Below the pieces are notes generated by a model. It saw only the letters and a list, made by a program, of their open reading frames with translations, ran no database searches and had not been told where the DNA came from. The translations under genes were made by a program, and so were the position numbers. A DNA stretch of 64,000 bases from Cellvibrio sp. KY-YJ-3. GTDB lineage: Bacteria; Pseudomonadota; Gammaproteobacteria; Pseudomonadales; Cellvibrionaceae. Every line of letters starts with the position of its first letter. Position 1 is the stretch's first letter. The stretch covers positions 3,176,001 through 3,240,000 of the forward strand of contig NZ_CP031727.1 in assembly GCF_008806955.1 (NCBI RefSeq), in the 5' to 3' direction. Shown in pieces: positions 10,797 to 19,778 of the stretch.

Positions 10797-11051
10797 TTAA
10801 CGAATAAATTTTGCTACATACCAACAGCTGGCATGCAGTTCATAGCCTTGGGACTTTGCCCATGTGAGCCCTGCGCGCACCAGTTTCTCTGCAAGCCCCT
10901 TGCCACGGAATTCAGGTGGCACATAAGTGCTGGTGAAATCGATAGCCGCTGTAGTGCCATTGGTGAATAACCTATAGGCCAATATCGCTTCACCGCCTTC
11001 ATAATGAATTACAAATCGCTGTTGGTCTGTCAGGTGCTGCACATTTGTCAT
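10797..11051 (-). CDS. small GNAT-fold N-acetyltransferase (YjdJ-like)
   Basis: A single-domain 84-residue protein matching the short GCN5-related family (PF14542). The acetyl-CoA-binding P-loop equivalent is YVPPEFRGKGLAEKLVRAGL. The family is widespread and poorly characterised; no substrate can be proposed. The ATG at 11051 has a GGAG ribosome site. It lies after the rimO terminator, so it has its own promoter or relies on read-through, and is followed by the pilin-like gene 28 bp further on. Confidence 0.88.
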   Translation of the reverse strand: MTNVQHLTDQQRFVIHYEGGEAILAYRLFTNGTTAAIDFTSTYVPPEFRGKGLAEKLVRAGLTWAKSQGYELHASCWYVAKFIR

Positions 11052-11095
11052 TAGCTGCTACTCCAAGGTAAGTGCCTAGTGTAGAACACACGGCA

Positions 11096-11134
11096 TAAAA
11101 AAATCCCCCAGTGTGCGTACAGCTGGGGGATTTT
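11096..11134 (-). terminator. rho-independent terminator of rimO
   Basis: A 12-bp perfect stem (AAAATCCCCCAG and its complement at 11123-11134) with an 11-nt loop. On the minus strand it is followed by a run of seven T, right after the rimO stop. Confidence 0.93.
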
Positions 11135-11156
11135 CCGGCGACAGATTATGGGTTAT

Positions 11157-12560
11157 TTAAACCTTGGTGCCCCACAAATCGTACTCATCCGAGTGCTCGA
11201 TCAATACATTGATCAAATCACCGGCTTTTACATTCTCTTCGCCGTTTAAATAAACACAGCCGTCGATTTCCGGTGCATCCGCAAAGCTGCGGCCAATGGC
11301 GCCCTCTTCATCAACTTCATCAATCAATACCTGCAATACCTGCCCTACTTTCTGTTTTAAACGCTCAGTAGAGATTTTTTGCTGTAATTGCATAAAGCGA
11401 TCATAGCGCTCTTGTTTGATCTCATCCGGCACGTGATCTGGCAAGTCGTTGGCTTTGGCGCCTTCAACGGGCGAATACTGGAAACAACCAACACGATCCA
11501 ATTGCGCTTCTTGCAGGAAGTCGAGCAATTGTTGGAAGTCGTCTTCTGTTTCACCGGGGAAGCCAACAATAAAGGTCGAGCGAATGGTCAGGTTCGGCAC
11601 CTGTTCGCGCCAGCTCTTGATGCGCTCCAGGGTTTGTTCAACCTGACCTGGGCGGCGCATTTTACGTAACAAGGTTGGGCTTGCGTGCTGGAACGGAATA
11701 TCCAAATAAGGCAGTACCTTGCCCTGCGCCATCAGTGGGATCACGTTATCTACATGCAAATAGGGGTAAACATAATGCAGGCGAACCCACACGCCCAATT
11801 CGCCCAGTGCAGCGGCTAACTGGTACATATCGGTTTTGAGTGGTCGGCCATCCCAGAAATCCGTGCGGTGTTTGATATCTACGCCGTAGGCAGAGGTGTC
11901 TTGCGAAATCACCAATAGTTCTTTAACGCCGGCTTTAACCAAGCGTTCCGCCTCACCCATTACTTGGCCAATCGGACGGCTCACAAGTTTGCCGCGCATG
12001 TCGGGGATAATGCAAAAGCTGCAGGAGTGATTGCAGCCTTCGGAGATTTTTAAATAAGCATAGTGACGCGGAGTGAGCTTGATGCCCTGCGGCGGCACCA
12101 GATCAGTAAACGGGTTATGGCTTGGATTGGGTGGCAAGTGTTCATGCACTTGCGACAGCACCTCTTCATAGGCGTGTGCGCCGGTAATGCCCAGAACATT
12201 AGGGTGAACTTGAATGATTTCGTCCTTTTTAGCGCCCAAACAACCGGTCACCAGCACCTTGCCATTTTCCGCCAAGGCCTCACCAATTGCTCCCAGCGAT
12301 TCCTGTACCGCGCTATCGATAAAACCGCAGGTGTTTACAATCACCATATCGGCATCGTTATAGGTGGGTACTATGTTGTAACCCTCGGTGCGTAACTGGG
12401 TAAGAATACGCTCTGAATCCACCAGGTTCTTAGGGCAGCCGAGCGACACAAAACCAATAGTATTGCCTTTGCTGCTACCAGTTTGTGCTTGGCTTGCCAA
12501 CGTTTTGGCTGGAGTATCCAAGGTGGTGGTTTGTGAAGGGTCGAAGGTATTTACAGTCAT
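11157..12560 (-). CDS. rimO: ribosomal protein uS12 methylthiotransferase
   Basis: Radical-SAM enzyme that adds a methylthio group to Asp89 of ribosomal protein S12. N-terminal MTTase domain cysteines are C42, C78 and C107 (auxiliary FeS cluster); the radical-SAM cluster is C176, C180 and C183 in [14 protein letters not shown] domain follows at the C-terminus ([20 protein letters not shown] region). The [12 protein letters not shown] segment distinguishes RimO from MiaB. The first 32 residues are a Thr/Ser/Gln-rich extension. A canonical terminator follows the stop. Confidence 0.97.
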   Translation of the reverse strand: MTVNTFDPSQTTTLDTPAKTLASQAQTGSSKGNTIGFVSLGCPKNLVDSERILTQLRTEGYNIVPTYNDADMVIVNTCGFIDSAVQESLGAIGEALAENGKVLVTGCLGAKKDEIIQVHPNVLGITGAHAYEEVLSQVHEHLPPNPSHNPFTDLVPPQGIKLTPRHYAYLKISEGCNHSCSFCIIPDMRGKLVSRPIGQVMGEAERLVKAGVKELLVISQDTSAYGVDIKHRTDFWDGRPLKTDMYQLAAALGELGVWVRLHYVYPYLHVDNVIPLMAQGKVLPYLDIPFQHASPTLLRKMRRPGQVEQTLERIKSWREQVPNLTIRSTFIVGFPGETEDDFQQLLDFLQEAQLDRVGCFQYSPVEGAKANDLPDHVPDEIKQERYDRFMQLQQKISTERLKQKVGQVLQVLIDEVDEEGAIGRSFADAPEIDGCVYLNGEENVKAGDLINVLIEHSDEYDLWGTKV

Positions 12561-12681
12561 AGTATCTCAAGGGATAGGTCGGTCAAAAAAGGCGGCTATT
12601 GTAGGGGGTTGCAGGCTAATTTGCATGCAGCAGGGTGATTCTTCTGCAAAATTTACATTGGCTGTAATGTGTTTGATGGAT

Positions 12682-13455
12682 CTAGTTGATCTGGGGCTGA
12701 ATTTCTACAAAACGGCTATATAAGCCATTGGTGTCATATGCGGCAATTTCGAAGGTCAATTTACCTTCAAGATGATTGAAATAATAAGTATTCACATAAC
12801 CGCCCTCGACAACAACCGAGGTGTAATCAGCTTCATTATCTACCTTGTAACGCAGTTCATAACCCCCAATTTCATCCGTTGCCAGTTGCTCGCCATTTTC
12901 ACGCGCGGATGGCACTGCCCATTTCAATAACACAGGCCCGTTTATGAGGTTGCCCAGTCCAACAGATGACGACGACTGTTGCGATGAAAACGAAATAGCT
13001 GACGATGCGCTGGAGGATTCAACCGGTGCAGATGTTATTTCACTGCTAAGACTAGAGCTGGATGTTGGAGTCAGCGAAATCGCAGAAGAAGATTGCTCCA
13101 CCATCACTGAGGACACTGCAGTATTGTTAGTCGTTTTGTTGCTGTTCGTTGTATTCGTTGCACCGCCACCGCCACCGCATGCCGTCGTCAATATAGGTGC
13201 AACAAACGACATAACCAGAGTGGCTTTACGCAAGCGGCTTTGCCACCCTAAAGTCTGCTTCAATTGCCGCCGGTTGATATACCCCAGCTCTACCAGTATT
13301 TCCCCAAGTGGCCCTGGCGTGCAAGCTTTTCCAGTTTCACTCAATACTTGACGAGCTTGCTGAATCTCGATGGCTTCGCGGAGTTGTTGCCGTGTAATCA
13401 CGCCGCGCTCAATCAACATGTCGCCTAATCGCGTCAGTTTGTTCTGATTGGACAT
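12682..13455 (-). CDS. MshEN-like domain protein with membrane/lipobox segment, Ser-rich linker and Fn3-like C-terminus
   Basis: The 257-residue product has a mixed layout. Residues 9-32 (RLGDMLIERGVITRQQLREA, then IEIQ) and 49-72 (PLGEILVELGYINRRQLKQT, then LGWQ) are two copies of the motif found in MshEN/GspE N-terminal domains, which bind cyclic-di-GMP. Then come RLRK, a hydrophobic stretch at 78-92 and a cysteine (C93) followed by five glycines, which looks like a lipoprotein or membrane signal placed internally. Residues 114-165 are a serine-rich linker of the type common in Cellvibrio secreted enzymes, and 170-257 may be a fibronectin-III-like beta domain. The two motif copies are 16 residues apart, longer than the usual spacer. 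Function unknown. Confidence 0.75.
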   Translation of the reverse strand: MSNQNKLTRLGDMLIERGVITRQQLREAIEIQQARQVLSETGKACTPGPLGEILVELGYINRRQLKQTLGWQSRLRKATLVMSFVAPILTTACGGGGGATNTTNSNKTTNNTAVSSVMVEQSSSAISLTPTSSSSLSSEITSAPVESSSASSAISFSSQQSSSSVGLGNLINGPVLLKWAVPSARENGEQLATDEIGGYELRYKVDNEADYTSVVVEGGYVNTYYFNHLEGKLTFEIAAYDTNGLYSRFVEIQPQIN

Positions 13456-13607
13456 ATTGATAACCCTACCCTATTAAATGCAAAATTTGTCATGAATGAT
13501 TCAGCAAATTAAGACCATTTTAATACCAATTAATTTAGGCAAACTAAAAAAATTTCATCAACAGACGCCTCCATCTCCATATCAAGTTCTGTTCTATACA
13601 GAGCCAG

Positions 13608-14780
13608 CTAGCTCTGATGAATTATATTCTCCTTAATACTAACTAGCGCTTCCATAATAACCGATCTGCGGCAACCAATATTCATTCGCATAAAGCCGCT
13701 TCCACCTTCTCCAAACACTGAACCAGGGTTCATGCCCAGCTTGCAATCCTTAACAAAAAAATCGCGCAGCGCACTGTCATTTAAACCCAAGGCGCGGCAA
13801 TCTAACCATAGCAGATAAGTCGCTTCTGGTTTTATTAACTTAATTTGTGGTAACTCGCGTGCGATAAAGTCAGCAGCAATATCGCGAGTTTGCTCCAAAT
13901 AAATCATCAGCGCATCGAGCCATTCATCACCATCGCGATAGGCGGCCTCAAAAGCAACCATACTGAGCGGGTTGTAATTACCAACGTGCAAACGCTCAAA
14001 AACCTGTTTCATCGCATTTCGTTCTGCAAGGTTGGGAATAATCAAGGCTGACAAGCCCAAACCGGGAATATTGAAACTTTTATTGGGTGCAACTGTAGTG
14101 ACAATTTTATCGCCCGGTTGTGACAGTCGGCCTAACATAGTGTGAGTTACGCCCGAGTAAACTAAATCGCAGTGAATGTCATCAGAGAGAATAGTTAAAT
14201 TGTAGCGACGGCTAATGTCCAAGAGGCGTAGTAATTCGTCTTCTCGCCATACACGGCCAACCGGATTATGAGGTGTGCAGAGCAGCAACAAGCTCGCGCC
14301 CTGTTTTGCGCAATCCTCCAAATGCTCAAAATCAATTTCATAACGGCCATTCACTTCGCGTAGCGGGTTGTTGAATAATGTTCGATGATTGGTTGTTACT
14401 GCAGAAAAGAAGGGAAAATAGACCGGTGATTGCACTATCACGCCCTCACCTTCTTTAGTAAACGCCTGCACAGCAGCAAACAGCGAGGGTACAACCCCAG
14501 GGGCAAATACGATCCACTCGCGTTCAATTTTCCACTTGTGCCTGCGCACAAACCAATCGACAACAGCCTGATAAAGGCTTTCGGGGTAAAGCGTATAACC
14601 AAATACGGGGTGATTGATTCGTGTTTGCAATGCGTGTGTCACACATTCAGGGACTGCAAAATCCATATCGGCAACCCACAGCGGCAGCACATCACTGGTG
14701 CCAAAGTATTGCTGGCGACCATCAAACTTCACGCAACTGGTCTGCTCTCTATTAATGTATTGGTCAAAGTCAACCGTCAT
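13608..14780 (-). CDS. MalY/PatB family PLP-dependent C-S lyase or aminotransferase
   Basis: Fold-type I PLP enzyme of 390 residues, the usual MalY/PatB length. The PLP lysine is K234 in APNKSFNIPGLG; DDIHCDLVY carries the Asp pairing with the pyridine nitrogen; the C-terminal MRMNIGC contains the carboxylate-binding Arg. I chose the ATG at 14780 (AGGA 8 bp upstream) over an in-frame GTG at 14798. MalY/PatB proteins are cystathionine beta-lyases or related C-S lyases. Because ovoA lies 1 kb away, this gene could supply the sulfoxide lyase step (OvoB) of ovothiol synthesis, but that is inference; ordinary cystathionine beta-lyase activity is the alternative. Confidence 0.9.
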   Translation of the reverse strand: MTVDFDQYINREQTSCVKFDGRQQYFGTSDVLPLWVADMDFAVPECVTHALQTRINHPVFGYTLYPESLYQAVVDWFVRRHKWKIEREWIVFAPGVVPSLFAAVQAFTKEGEGVIVQSPVYFPFFSAVTTNHRTLFNNPLREVNGRYEIDFEHLEDCAKQGASLLLLCTPHNPVGRVWREDELLRLLDISRRYNLTILSDDIHCDLVYSGVTHTMLGRLSQPGDKIVTTVAPNKSFNIPGLGLSALIIPNLAERNAMKQVFERLHVGNYNPLSMVAFEAAYRDGDEWLDALMIYLEQTRDIAADFIARELPQIKLIKPEATYLLWLDCRALGLNDSALRDFFVKDCKLGMNPGSVFGEGGSGFMRMNIGCRRSVIMEALVSIKENIIHQS

Positions 14781-14850
14781 AAAATTATCCTGATACACTT
14801 AAAAAATATTGAATAGACTACCCGACATTCACCACAGAACACGCTACAGA

Positions 14851-15756
14851 ATGATACGAATTTTCCTGGCATTAGTCTTTGTTGTTGCGGCTATACCTTT
14901 GCACGCAGAGAACAGCCTGAATGATACCCTCGTCGTTCGCATTCCCTACATGGAGCGCGAAGCGGCTCACCGTGTCTACGCGGATGAATTATTGCGTTTA
15001 GCGCTTGAGTTATCAAAGGACAAATACGGGCCTTATCAAATTGTGCAACAACGACAGGAAACCGTTATTCGCCGTCAGCTACTGGAAGTTGAGGCGGGCA
15101 AAAACCTCTCTCTCGCAGTATCCATGCCTACACCTGAGTGGCTGGAGAAAACCCAAATCGTTCAAGTGCCGATCATGAAGGGTCTTGCCAGTTATCGATT
15201 ATTTCTTGCCAGCGATAAAAATCAGGCGATGCTTAAAAACATCAATACCTTAAAAGAATTGAAAGCATTAACTATCGGGCAAGGACAAGGTTGGTCTACA
15301 GCAAAAATTCTGGAGGACAACGGTTTCAACGTTATGCACGGTGGCCCCTACGCAACGCTAATTCCCATGTTAAAAGCAAATCGTTTTGAATTATTAATGC
15401 GCAGTATTTATGAAGTAGGGCCTGAACTGAATGCCTACAAACGTACAATGCCGGACTTAACGATTGTCAATAATTTTGGTTTGTACACTTATCTGCCTAT
15501 GTATTTTTTTGTTTCCAAAAACCAACCACTGTTGGCCGAGCGATTAACGTATGGCCTGCATAGTGCTCATAAAAATGGGCAACTGAATAAACTGTTTGAA
15601 TCACATTTTACTGAAGCCCTCAAACGCCTGCGCAATAAACAACGAAAAACGTTCTTTTTAACTAACACCAATATCGATAAAAGTTTCTTTGAGCAAGATA
15701 AACCCTACTTGCTCAAAGAAATTGTCGAGCTGGAAAAACAAAGCCGGAAGAAATGA
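14851..15756 (+). CDS. periplasmic solute-binding-like protein (transporter substrate-binding fold)
   Basis: The product begins with a clear signal peptide (IRIFLALVFVVAAIPLHA, cleaved before ENS) and continues as a two-lobed SBP_bac_3-like domain of about 280 residues, with TIGQGQGWSTAKILEDNGFN forming the lobe-2 phosphate-loop-like region. I chose the ATG at 14851, which puts the signal peptide at the N-terminus; an in-frame TTG at 14809 would add 14 residues ahead of it. No permease or ATPase gene is adjacent, so it may be a receptor-type binding protein rather than an ABC component. Ligand unknown. Confidence 0.8.
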   Translation: MIRIFLALVFVVAAIPLHAENSLNDTLVVRIPYMEREAAHRVYADELLRLALELSKDKYGPYQIVQQRQETVIRRQLLEVEAGKNLSLAVSMPTPEWLEKTQIVQVPIMKGLASYRLFLASDKNQAMLKNINTLKELKALTIGQGQGWSTAKILEDNGFNVMHGGPYATLIPMLKANRFELLMRSIYEVGPELNAYKRTMPDLTIVNNFGLYTYLPMYFFVSKNQPLLAERLTYGLHSAHKNGQLNKLFESHFTEALKRLRNKQRKTFFLTNTNIDKSFFEQDKPYLLKEIVELEKQSRKK

Positions 15757-15768
15757 TTATAAGGATTA

Positions 15769-15794
15769 CGGCAGAATACGAGACTACTCTGCCG
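15769..15794. terminator. possible weak terminator between convergent genes
   Basis: A 7-bp inverted repeat (CGGCAGA with TCTGCCG, 12-nt loop) in the 67-bp gap between the binding-protein gene and ovoA. There is no long T-run on either side, so it is only a candidate. Confidence 0.35.
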
Positions 15795-15823
15795 CAGTTG
15801 TTTACTACTTACCCCGCCCCAAT

Positions 15824-18010
15824 TTAACTAATCCGCTCCCAAAATGTAACCTCAGAAAGCGTATGCTGGAATTTACGTTTGGTTTCGCGAATCACAAATG
15901 GGACTTCTTGCGGACCTTTGATTAAACGGAAGTGTTTGCCCAGATGAGCTTGCAGCCCATCCAGTGTGGTGAAACTTTCGCCGTCCTTTTTGAAGCCTCC
16001 AATCCACTCTTCACGCGGTGTATGTTCGGTCAACCAGGTATAGGGCGAAGTTAGCATCAAAACGCCGCCCAGGTTTAAACGCTCGTGAATACTGGTGAGA
16101 AACTTCGCCGGGCTGTAAAGACGATCAATTAAATTGGCGGCGAGGATTAAATCATAGCCGGTGAATTGCGGTTTTAAATTACAAGCATCGCCCTGGAAAA
16201 ATTCAACTTTGTGTTTGTATTCATTCAACCCCAAATCGTTTAATGAACGGGATTTGTAGGAAACCAGTTCACCTTCATCAGTTAAGGTGTAGCGCAAGGT
16301 TTCGCTGTTGGCGAGTTGGACACCCTGACCGATGAAACGGGCGGAAAAATCGATGCCGGTAACAAAATCAAATGCACGCGCTAATTCAAAAGTCGCGCGT
16401 CCAGAGGCACAACCCAAATCCAGTGCTTTATGTTTGGGTTTATCGCCAAGTGTTTTTATCGCGAGTTCAGCCAAGGCTTTAGAAAAATTGGGTACACCAA
16501 AATATTCATTCCCGTAATGGAATTCGGCATATTCAGATAAAAGTTTATCGGTTTCGTAATGGGAACTAGGCAAGGGTTTTACATCTCCGGAAACAACATA
16601 GCGAAAGCCCGCATGTTGGAAAAAGTGACGGCGGAATGCGTAGCGCGATGAGCGCAGGGTTTCATTACCGCAGGAAATCCATGAGCCACCCTTAATCAGA
16701 TTGTGACGCTCATCGAATGTGGGTGTGGTGAAGTCATCGTAAATACTATGCACTTCAAAACCTTCAAAAGGATAAATCGGTGTTTCAGTCCACTGCCAAA
16801 CGTTGCCGATGACATCGTAAAAATCCCCCTGTGCAAATTTATTCACCGGACAAGATGATGCAAAATGATCTAAATGAAGGTTGGCATTCGCAGCGGATTC
16901 ACCAATATTGTGTAGGCCACTTACATCATACAATCGATACCATTCGTCCTCGGTGGGCAGGCGAACGTTCATACCAGTTTCAGATTTTTTCCAGTTACAA
17001 AATGCCTTTGCTTCGTGATAATTCACTTCTGCGGGCCAGTCCCAACACATAGGCACTTCTTCGGTCATTAACCGCAAATACCAGCCATTGGTTTTTTTAA
17101 CCCAAAAGGTGGGGTGCTGTGCTTTAGTAAAAGCCAGCCAGCCTTTCCCCTCCTCCTCCCAGTTGTGTAAATTTAAATAGCCACCCGCTTCAACAAACGC
17201 TAAAAATTCTTGATTACTCACCAAAAATTTAGCGGCTTTAAATTCGCTAATGTCAGATTCATGCAAGCCGTATTCATTGTCCCAACCGTAGTAAGGGTCT
17301 TGTTTGTCTTTGGCAAGACGAACTGTTCCCGCAGCGACTGAAATTAATTCATTTGTTGGTGCAGTCGCCGATTCCTGCGCTGCTTGCCAATTGGATGAGC
17401 TTTTTACATATTGCAGTTTGTGTTGACGAATCAGTACGGATGATGTTTCCAAATGAATCCGCTCATGTTCAACCCCCATGATGATTGCCCACCAAGGGTT
17501 ATTCCAATCAACCGGCATTTGCAGGGGGGCGGTTTCAATCAGGTTAACCACCAGTGTGCGCACTTTATCGCGATAGGCTTTTACTTCGGCGGGTGTAGGC
17601 CATTGGTAATGTGCTTCATTCAAATCATCCCAACTCATTTCGTCCACGCCTACGGCAAACATGGATTCAAAACGTTGGTTAATGCGTTCGCTGATCATGC
17701 GTGTCAGCAACAATTTATTTACAAAAAAAGTAGCAGTGTGACCAAAATAAAAAATCAGCGGATGACGTAAAGTGATGGGCTTAATGTAATAAGCCTGATC
17801 ATTGGCCAGGCATTCAAAGAGCGATTCATAGCAATCAAACGTAGTGAGAAAATAGTCACGTAAAATTCGTCTAAAACTCGCTTCATCCCCCTCACGCAGG
17901 TTAGGTGTGCGAGTGAGTAAAGGATTGGCCGCAAAGCTTGAAAGTACTCGCGCTTGAGCGGAGCCCATCGATGAGGCGGCTTGGCGCAGCGTGTTATGTC
18001 CTGAGTGCAT
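15824..18010 (-). CDS. ovoA: 5-histidylcysteine sulfoxide synthase / 4-mercaptohistidine N1-methyltransferase
   Basis: Ovothiol biosynthesis enzyme OvoA, 728 residues in three parts. Residues 30-210 are a DinB-like domain with the iron motif HERIHLE near 180-186. Residues 215-440 are a formylglycine-generating-enzyme-like domain (GGSWISCGNETLRSSRYAFR) that couples histidine and cysteine with O2. Residues 500-728 are a SAM methyltransferase domain (LDLGCASGRATFELARAF near 527) that N-methylates the imidazole. The TRTPNLREGDEASFRRIL start is characteristic of OvoA rather than EgtB. AGGAG lies 7 bp before the ATG. The step between sulfoxide and thiol needs a PLP lyase; a candidate is encoded at 13608-14780. 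Confidence 0.93.
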   Translation of the reverse strand: MHSGHNTLRQAASSMGSAQARVLSSFAANPLLTRTPNLREGDEASFRRILRDYFLTTFDCYESLFECLANDQAYYIKPITLRHPLIFYFGHTATFFVNKLLLTRMISERINQRFESMFAVGVDEMSWDDLNEAHYQWPTPAEVKAYRDKVRTLVVNLIETAPLQMPVDWNNPWWAIIMGVEHERIHLETSSVLIRQHKLQYVKSSSNWQAAQESATAPTNELISVAAGTVRLAKDKQDPYYGWDNEYGLHESDISEFKAAKFLVSNQEFLAFVEAGGYLNLHNWEEEGKGWLAFTKAQHPTFWVKKTNGWYLRLMTEEVPMCWDWPAEVNYHEAKAFCNWKKSETGMNVRLPTEDEWYRLYDVSGLHNIGESAANANLHLDHFASSCPVNKFAQGDFYDVIGNVWQWTETPIYPFEGFEVHSIYDDFTTPTFDERHNLIKGGSWISCGNETLRSSRYAFRRHFFQHAGFRYVVSGDVKPLPSSHYETDKLLSEYAEFHYGNEYFGVPNFSKALAELAIKTLGDKPKHKALDLGCASGRATFELARAFDFVTGIDFSARFIGQGVQLANSETLRYTLTDEGELVSYKSRSLNDLGLNEYKHKVEFFQGDACNLKPQFTGYDLILAANLIDRLYSPAKFLTSIHERLNLGGVLMLTSPYTWLTEHTPREEWIGGFKKDGESFTTLDGLQAHLGKHFRLIKGPQEVPFVIRETKRKFQHTLSEVTFWERIS

Positions 18011-18139
18011 TGGTATGCTCCTGATTCTTTCCTGTAAGTAAGGCGGCGATCCACACCTGTAGGTGTTGCCATAGATCGTTGATCATGGATGCAGAAAACA
18101 CCAATTTGTTACGCTAATCGCCACCCTTAACAGGCACTA

Positions 18140-18991
18140 TTACTGGCGACCAACATAATCCTTGGCGAACTGCCATGCCACGCGACCACTGCGTGCACCG
18201 CGGGTTCTATGCCACAAGAGCGCAGCCTGCTCAGCTGCTTCCGTCCACTGACCGCCCAAATGAGCAATCCAGTACTGGGCGGCAGCGAGGTAATCGTCCT
18301 GACTGAATGGGTAAAAGCTCAGCCAGAGCCCAAATCGCTCCGACAGGGATACCTTTTCTTCAATGGCGTCACTTGGGCGCACTTCACCGCTTTCATCGCT
18401 AACATCCAGATTCTCGCGCATTTTTTGCGGGATAAGGTGACGGCGGTTACTGGTGGCATAGAACAGCATATTCGCAGTGGGTGCAGAAATAGATCCATCC
18501 AATACCGATTTCAACGCTTTATAGCTGATCTCGCCTTCTTCAAACGATAAATCATCGCAAAAGATAATGAACTTTTCAGGTCGTTCACCCAGTAAATCAA
18601 CGATTTCGCTTAGATGCAGGAGGTCTGTTTTATCCACTTCGATAATCTTTAACCCCTTGGGGGCAAACTCAGCCCAGACGGCTTTGATCAGCGTGGATTT
18701 ACCGGTACCACGTGCACCAGTCAGCAGTACGTTATTGGCGTCGCGCCCGGCCACAAACTGGGCCGTATTACGCAGAATAGACTGTTTTTGGTGCTCAATA
18801 TTCTTCAACGACTCCAACGCGACTTTGTGCGGGTGTTTAACTGCCTGCAAATGGCCCTCACCGTTCACACGTGTACGCCAACGAAATGCGCTGGCATTCC
18901 AATCGGGTTCGGGGCGCTGAGCAGGCAATATTGCCTCTACTCGCTCAATTAGCTGCTCCAAACGGGATATGAATAAATCAAGATTTGACAC
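18140..18991 (-). CDS. DUF815 family AAA+ ATP-binding protein
   Basis: The 283-residue protein contains a Walker A motif (TGARGTGKSTLIK near residues 95-107) and Walker B (FIIFCDDLSFEEGE near 144), followed by the DUF815 hallmark ATSNRRHLIPQ segment. The family is a cytoplasmic AAA+ ATPase of unknown role found across proteobacteria. The start is GTG at 18991 with GAGGG upstream. It is transcribed away from the response-regulator gene and lies downstream of no obvious partner. Confidence 0.9.
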   Translation of the reverse strand: MSNLDLFISRLEQLIERVEAILPAQRPEPDWNASAFRWRTRVNGEGHLQAVKHPHKVALESLKNIEHQKQSILRNTAQFVAGRDANNVLLTGARGTGKSTLIKAVWAEFAPKGLKIIEVDKTDLLHLSEIVDLLGERPEKFIIFCDDLSFEEGEISYKALKSVLDGSISAPTANMLFYATSNRRHLIPQKMRENLDVSDESGEVRPSDAIEEKVSLSERFGLWLSFYPFSQDDYLAAAQYWIAHLGGQWTEAAEQAALLWHRTRGARSGRVAWQFAKDYVGRQ

Positions 18992-19091
18992 GCTGGATTA
19001 CCCTCTAAAATTGGATTAAGTTACTAGCCATGTGATAGCTCTGGGCTATATTGTAAAAGGTTTAATGGTAATTTCACGCAAAAGGTTTTCT

Positions 19092-19763
19092 ATGTTTACC
19101 AAACAGGAATTGCAGGTTATTGGAAAAACATTGGCGCAAAAGCGCGATTGGATAACTAAAAACCTGAACAACACAGAAATCGAGAAAGCCAAGGCGCAGC
19201 TGATGCAAGACCTGCCCCTGATTGAATCCGCCTTACAAAAATTGAGCGATAAACTACACACTTTTGATGCCCCTGTTAACGAGCGTATCAATCACTACAT
19301 ATCGCCCAAGGCTGTATCCCCCATCCGCCAAGCGGCATTTGGTCGTCGTCAAGAGTTGTTGTCAGGGCAAATTCGAGTGTTGGTTGTAGATGATGACCAA
19401 TTGATATGCGAGCTGATTAACGCATTTTTACGCGCATCAGGTATTTATCAGGTTGATTTTGCCAACGATGGGTTGAAGGCGATTAGCGCTATGTATGACG
19501 CAAATCCCATTTACGATCTGGTACTTTGCGATTGGAATATGCCTACCAAATCCGGCATTGATGTACACAATGCGATGCGCGCCGCAGAGCGTTATTTAGG
19601 TACGGTTTTTATGTTGGTTACCGCCGTAACAGAAGCCAAACAGATTCGCGCTGCCATTGAGGACGGTGTTGATGACTATGTGGTTAAACCTCTGGAGCAA
19701 GATAAGCTAATTAAAAAAATTGCGCGTTTCTTTCCGCAAGTTAAATTAGAAGATGAGAGCTAA
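19092..19763 (+). CDS. response regulator with N-terminal helical extension, single receiver domain
   Basis: The 223-residue protein has a mostly helical N-terminal part (residues 1-90) and a receiver domain (93-215). The acidic pocket is DDD at 100-102, the phospho-acceptor is D147 in LVLCDWNMP, the switch Thr lies in MLVTAVTE, and the conserved Lys in VVKPLEQ. No output domain follows, so it is a CheY-like signalling protein with a novel front extension. I chose the ATG at 19092 (AAAGG just upstream) over upstream in-frame alternatives. No histidine kinase is adjacent. The stop lies in the loop of a terminator hairpin. Confidence 0.88.
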   Translation: MFTKQELQVIGKTLAQKRDWITKNLNNTEIEKAKAQLMQDLPLIESALQKLSDKLHTFDAPVNERINHYISPKAVSPIRQAAFGRRQELLSGQIRVLVVDDDQLICELINAFLRASGIYQVDFANDGLKAISAMYDANPIYDLVLCDWNMPTKSGIDVHNAMRAAERYLGTVFMLVTAVTEAKQIRAAIEDGVDDYVVKPLEQDKLIKKIARFFPQVKLEDES

Positions 19764-19778
19764 TGCTCTCATCTTTTT
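19751..19778 (+). terminator. rho-independent terminator overlapping the response-regulator stop codon
   Basis: A perfect 10-bp stem AGATGAGAGC / GCTCTCATCT with the tetraloop TAAT, followed by five T. The TAA stop of the response regulator is inside the loop, and the tail reaches the stop of the convergent mksB gene. Confidence 0.9.

Noticed and set aside
14809-14850. TTG start for the binding protein
   Set aside because: It would place 14 polar residues ahead of the signal peptide.
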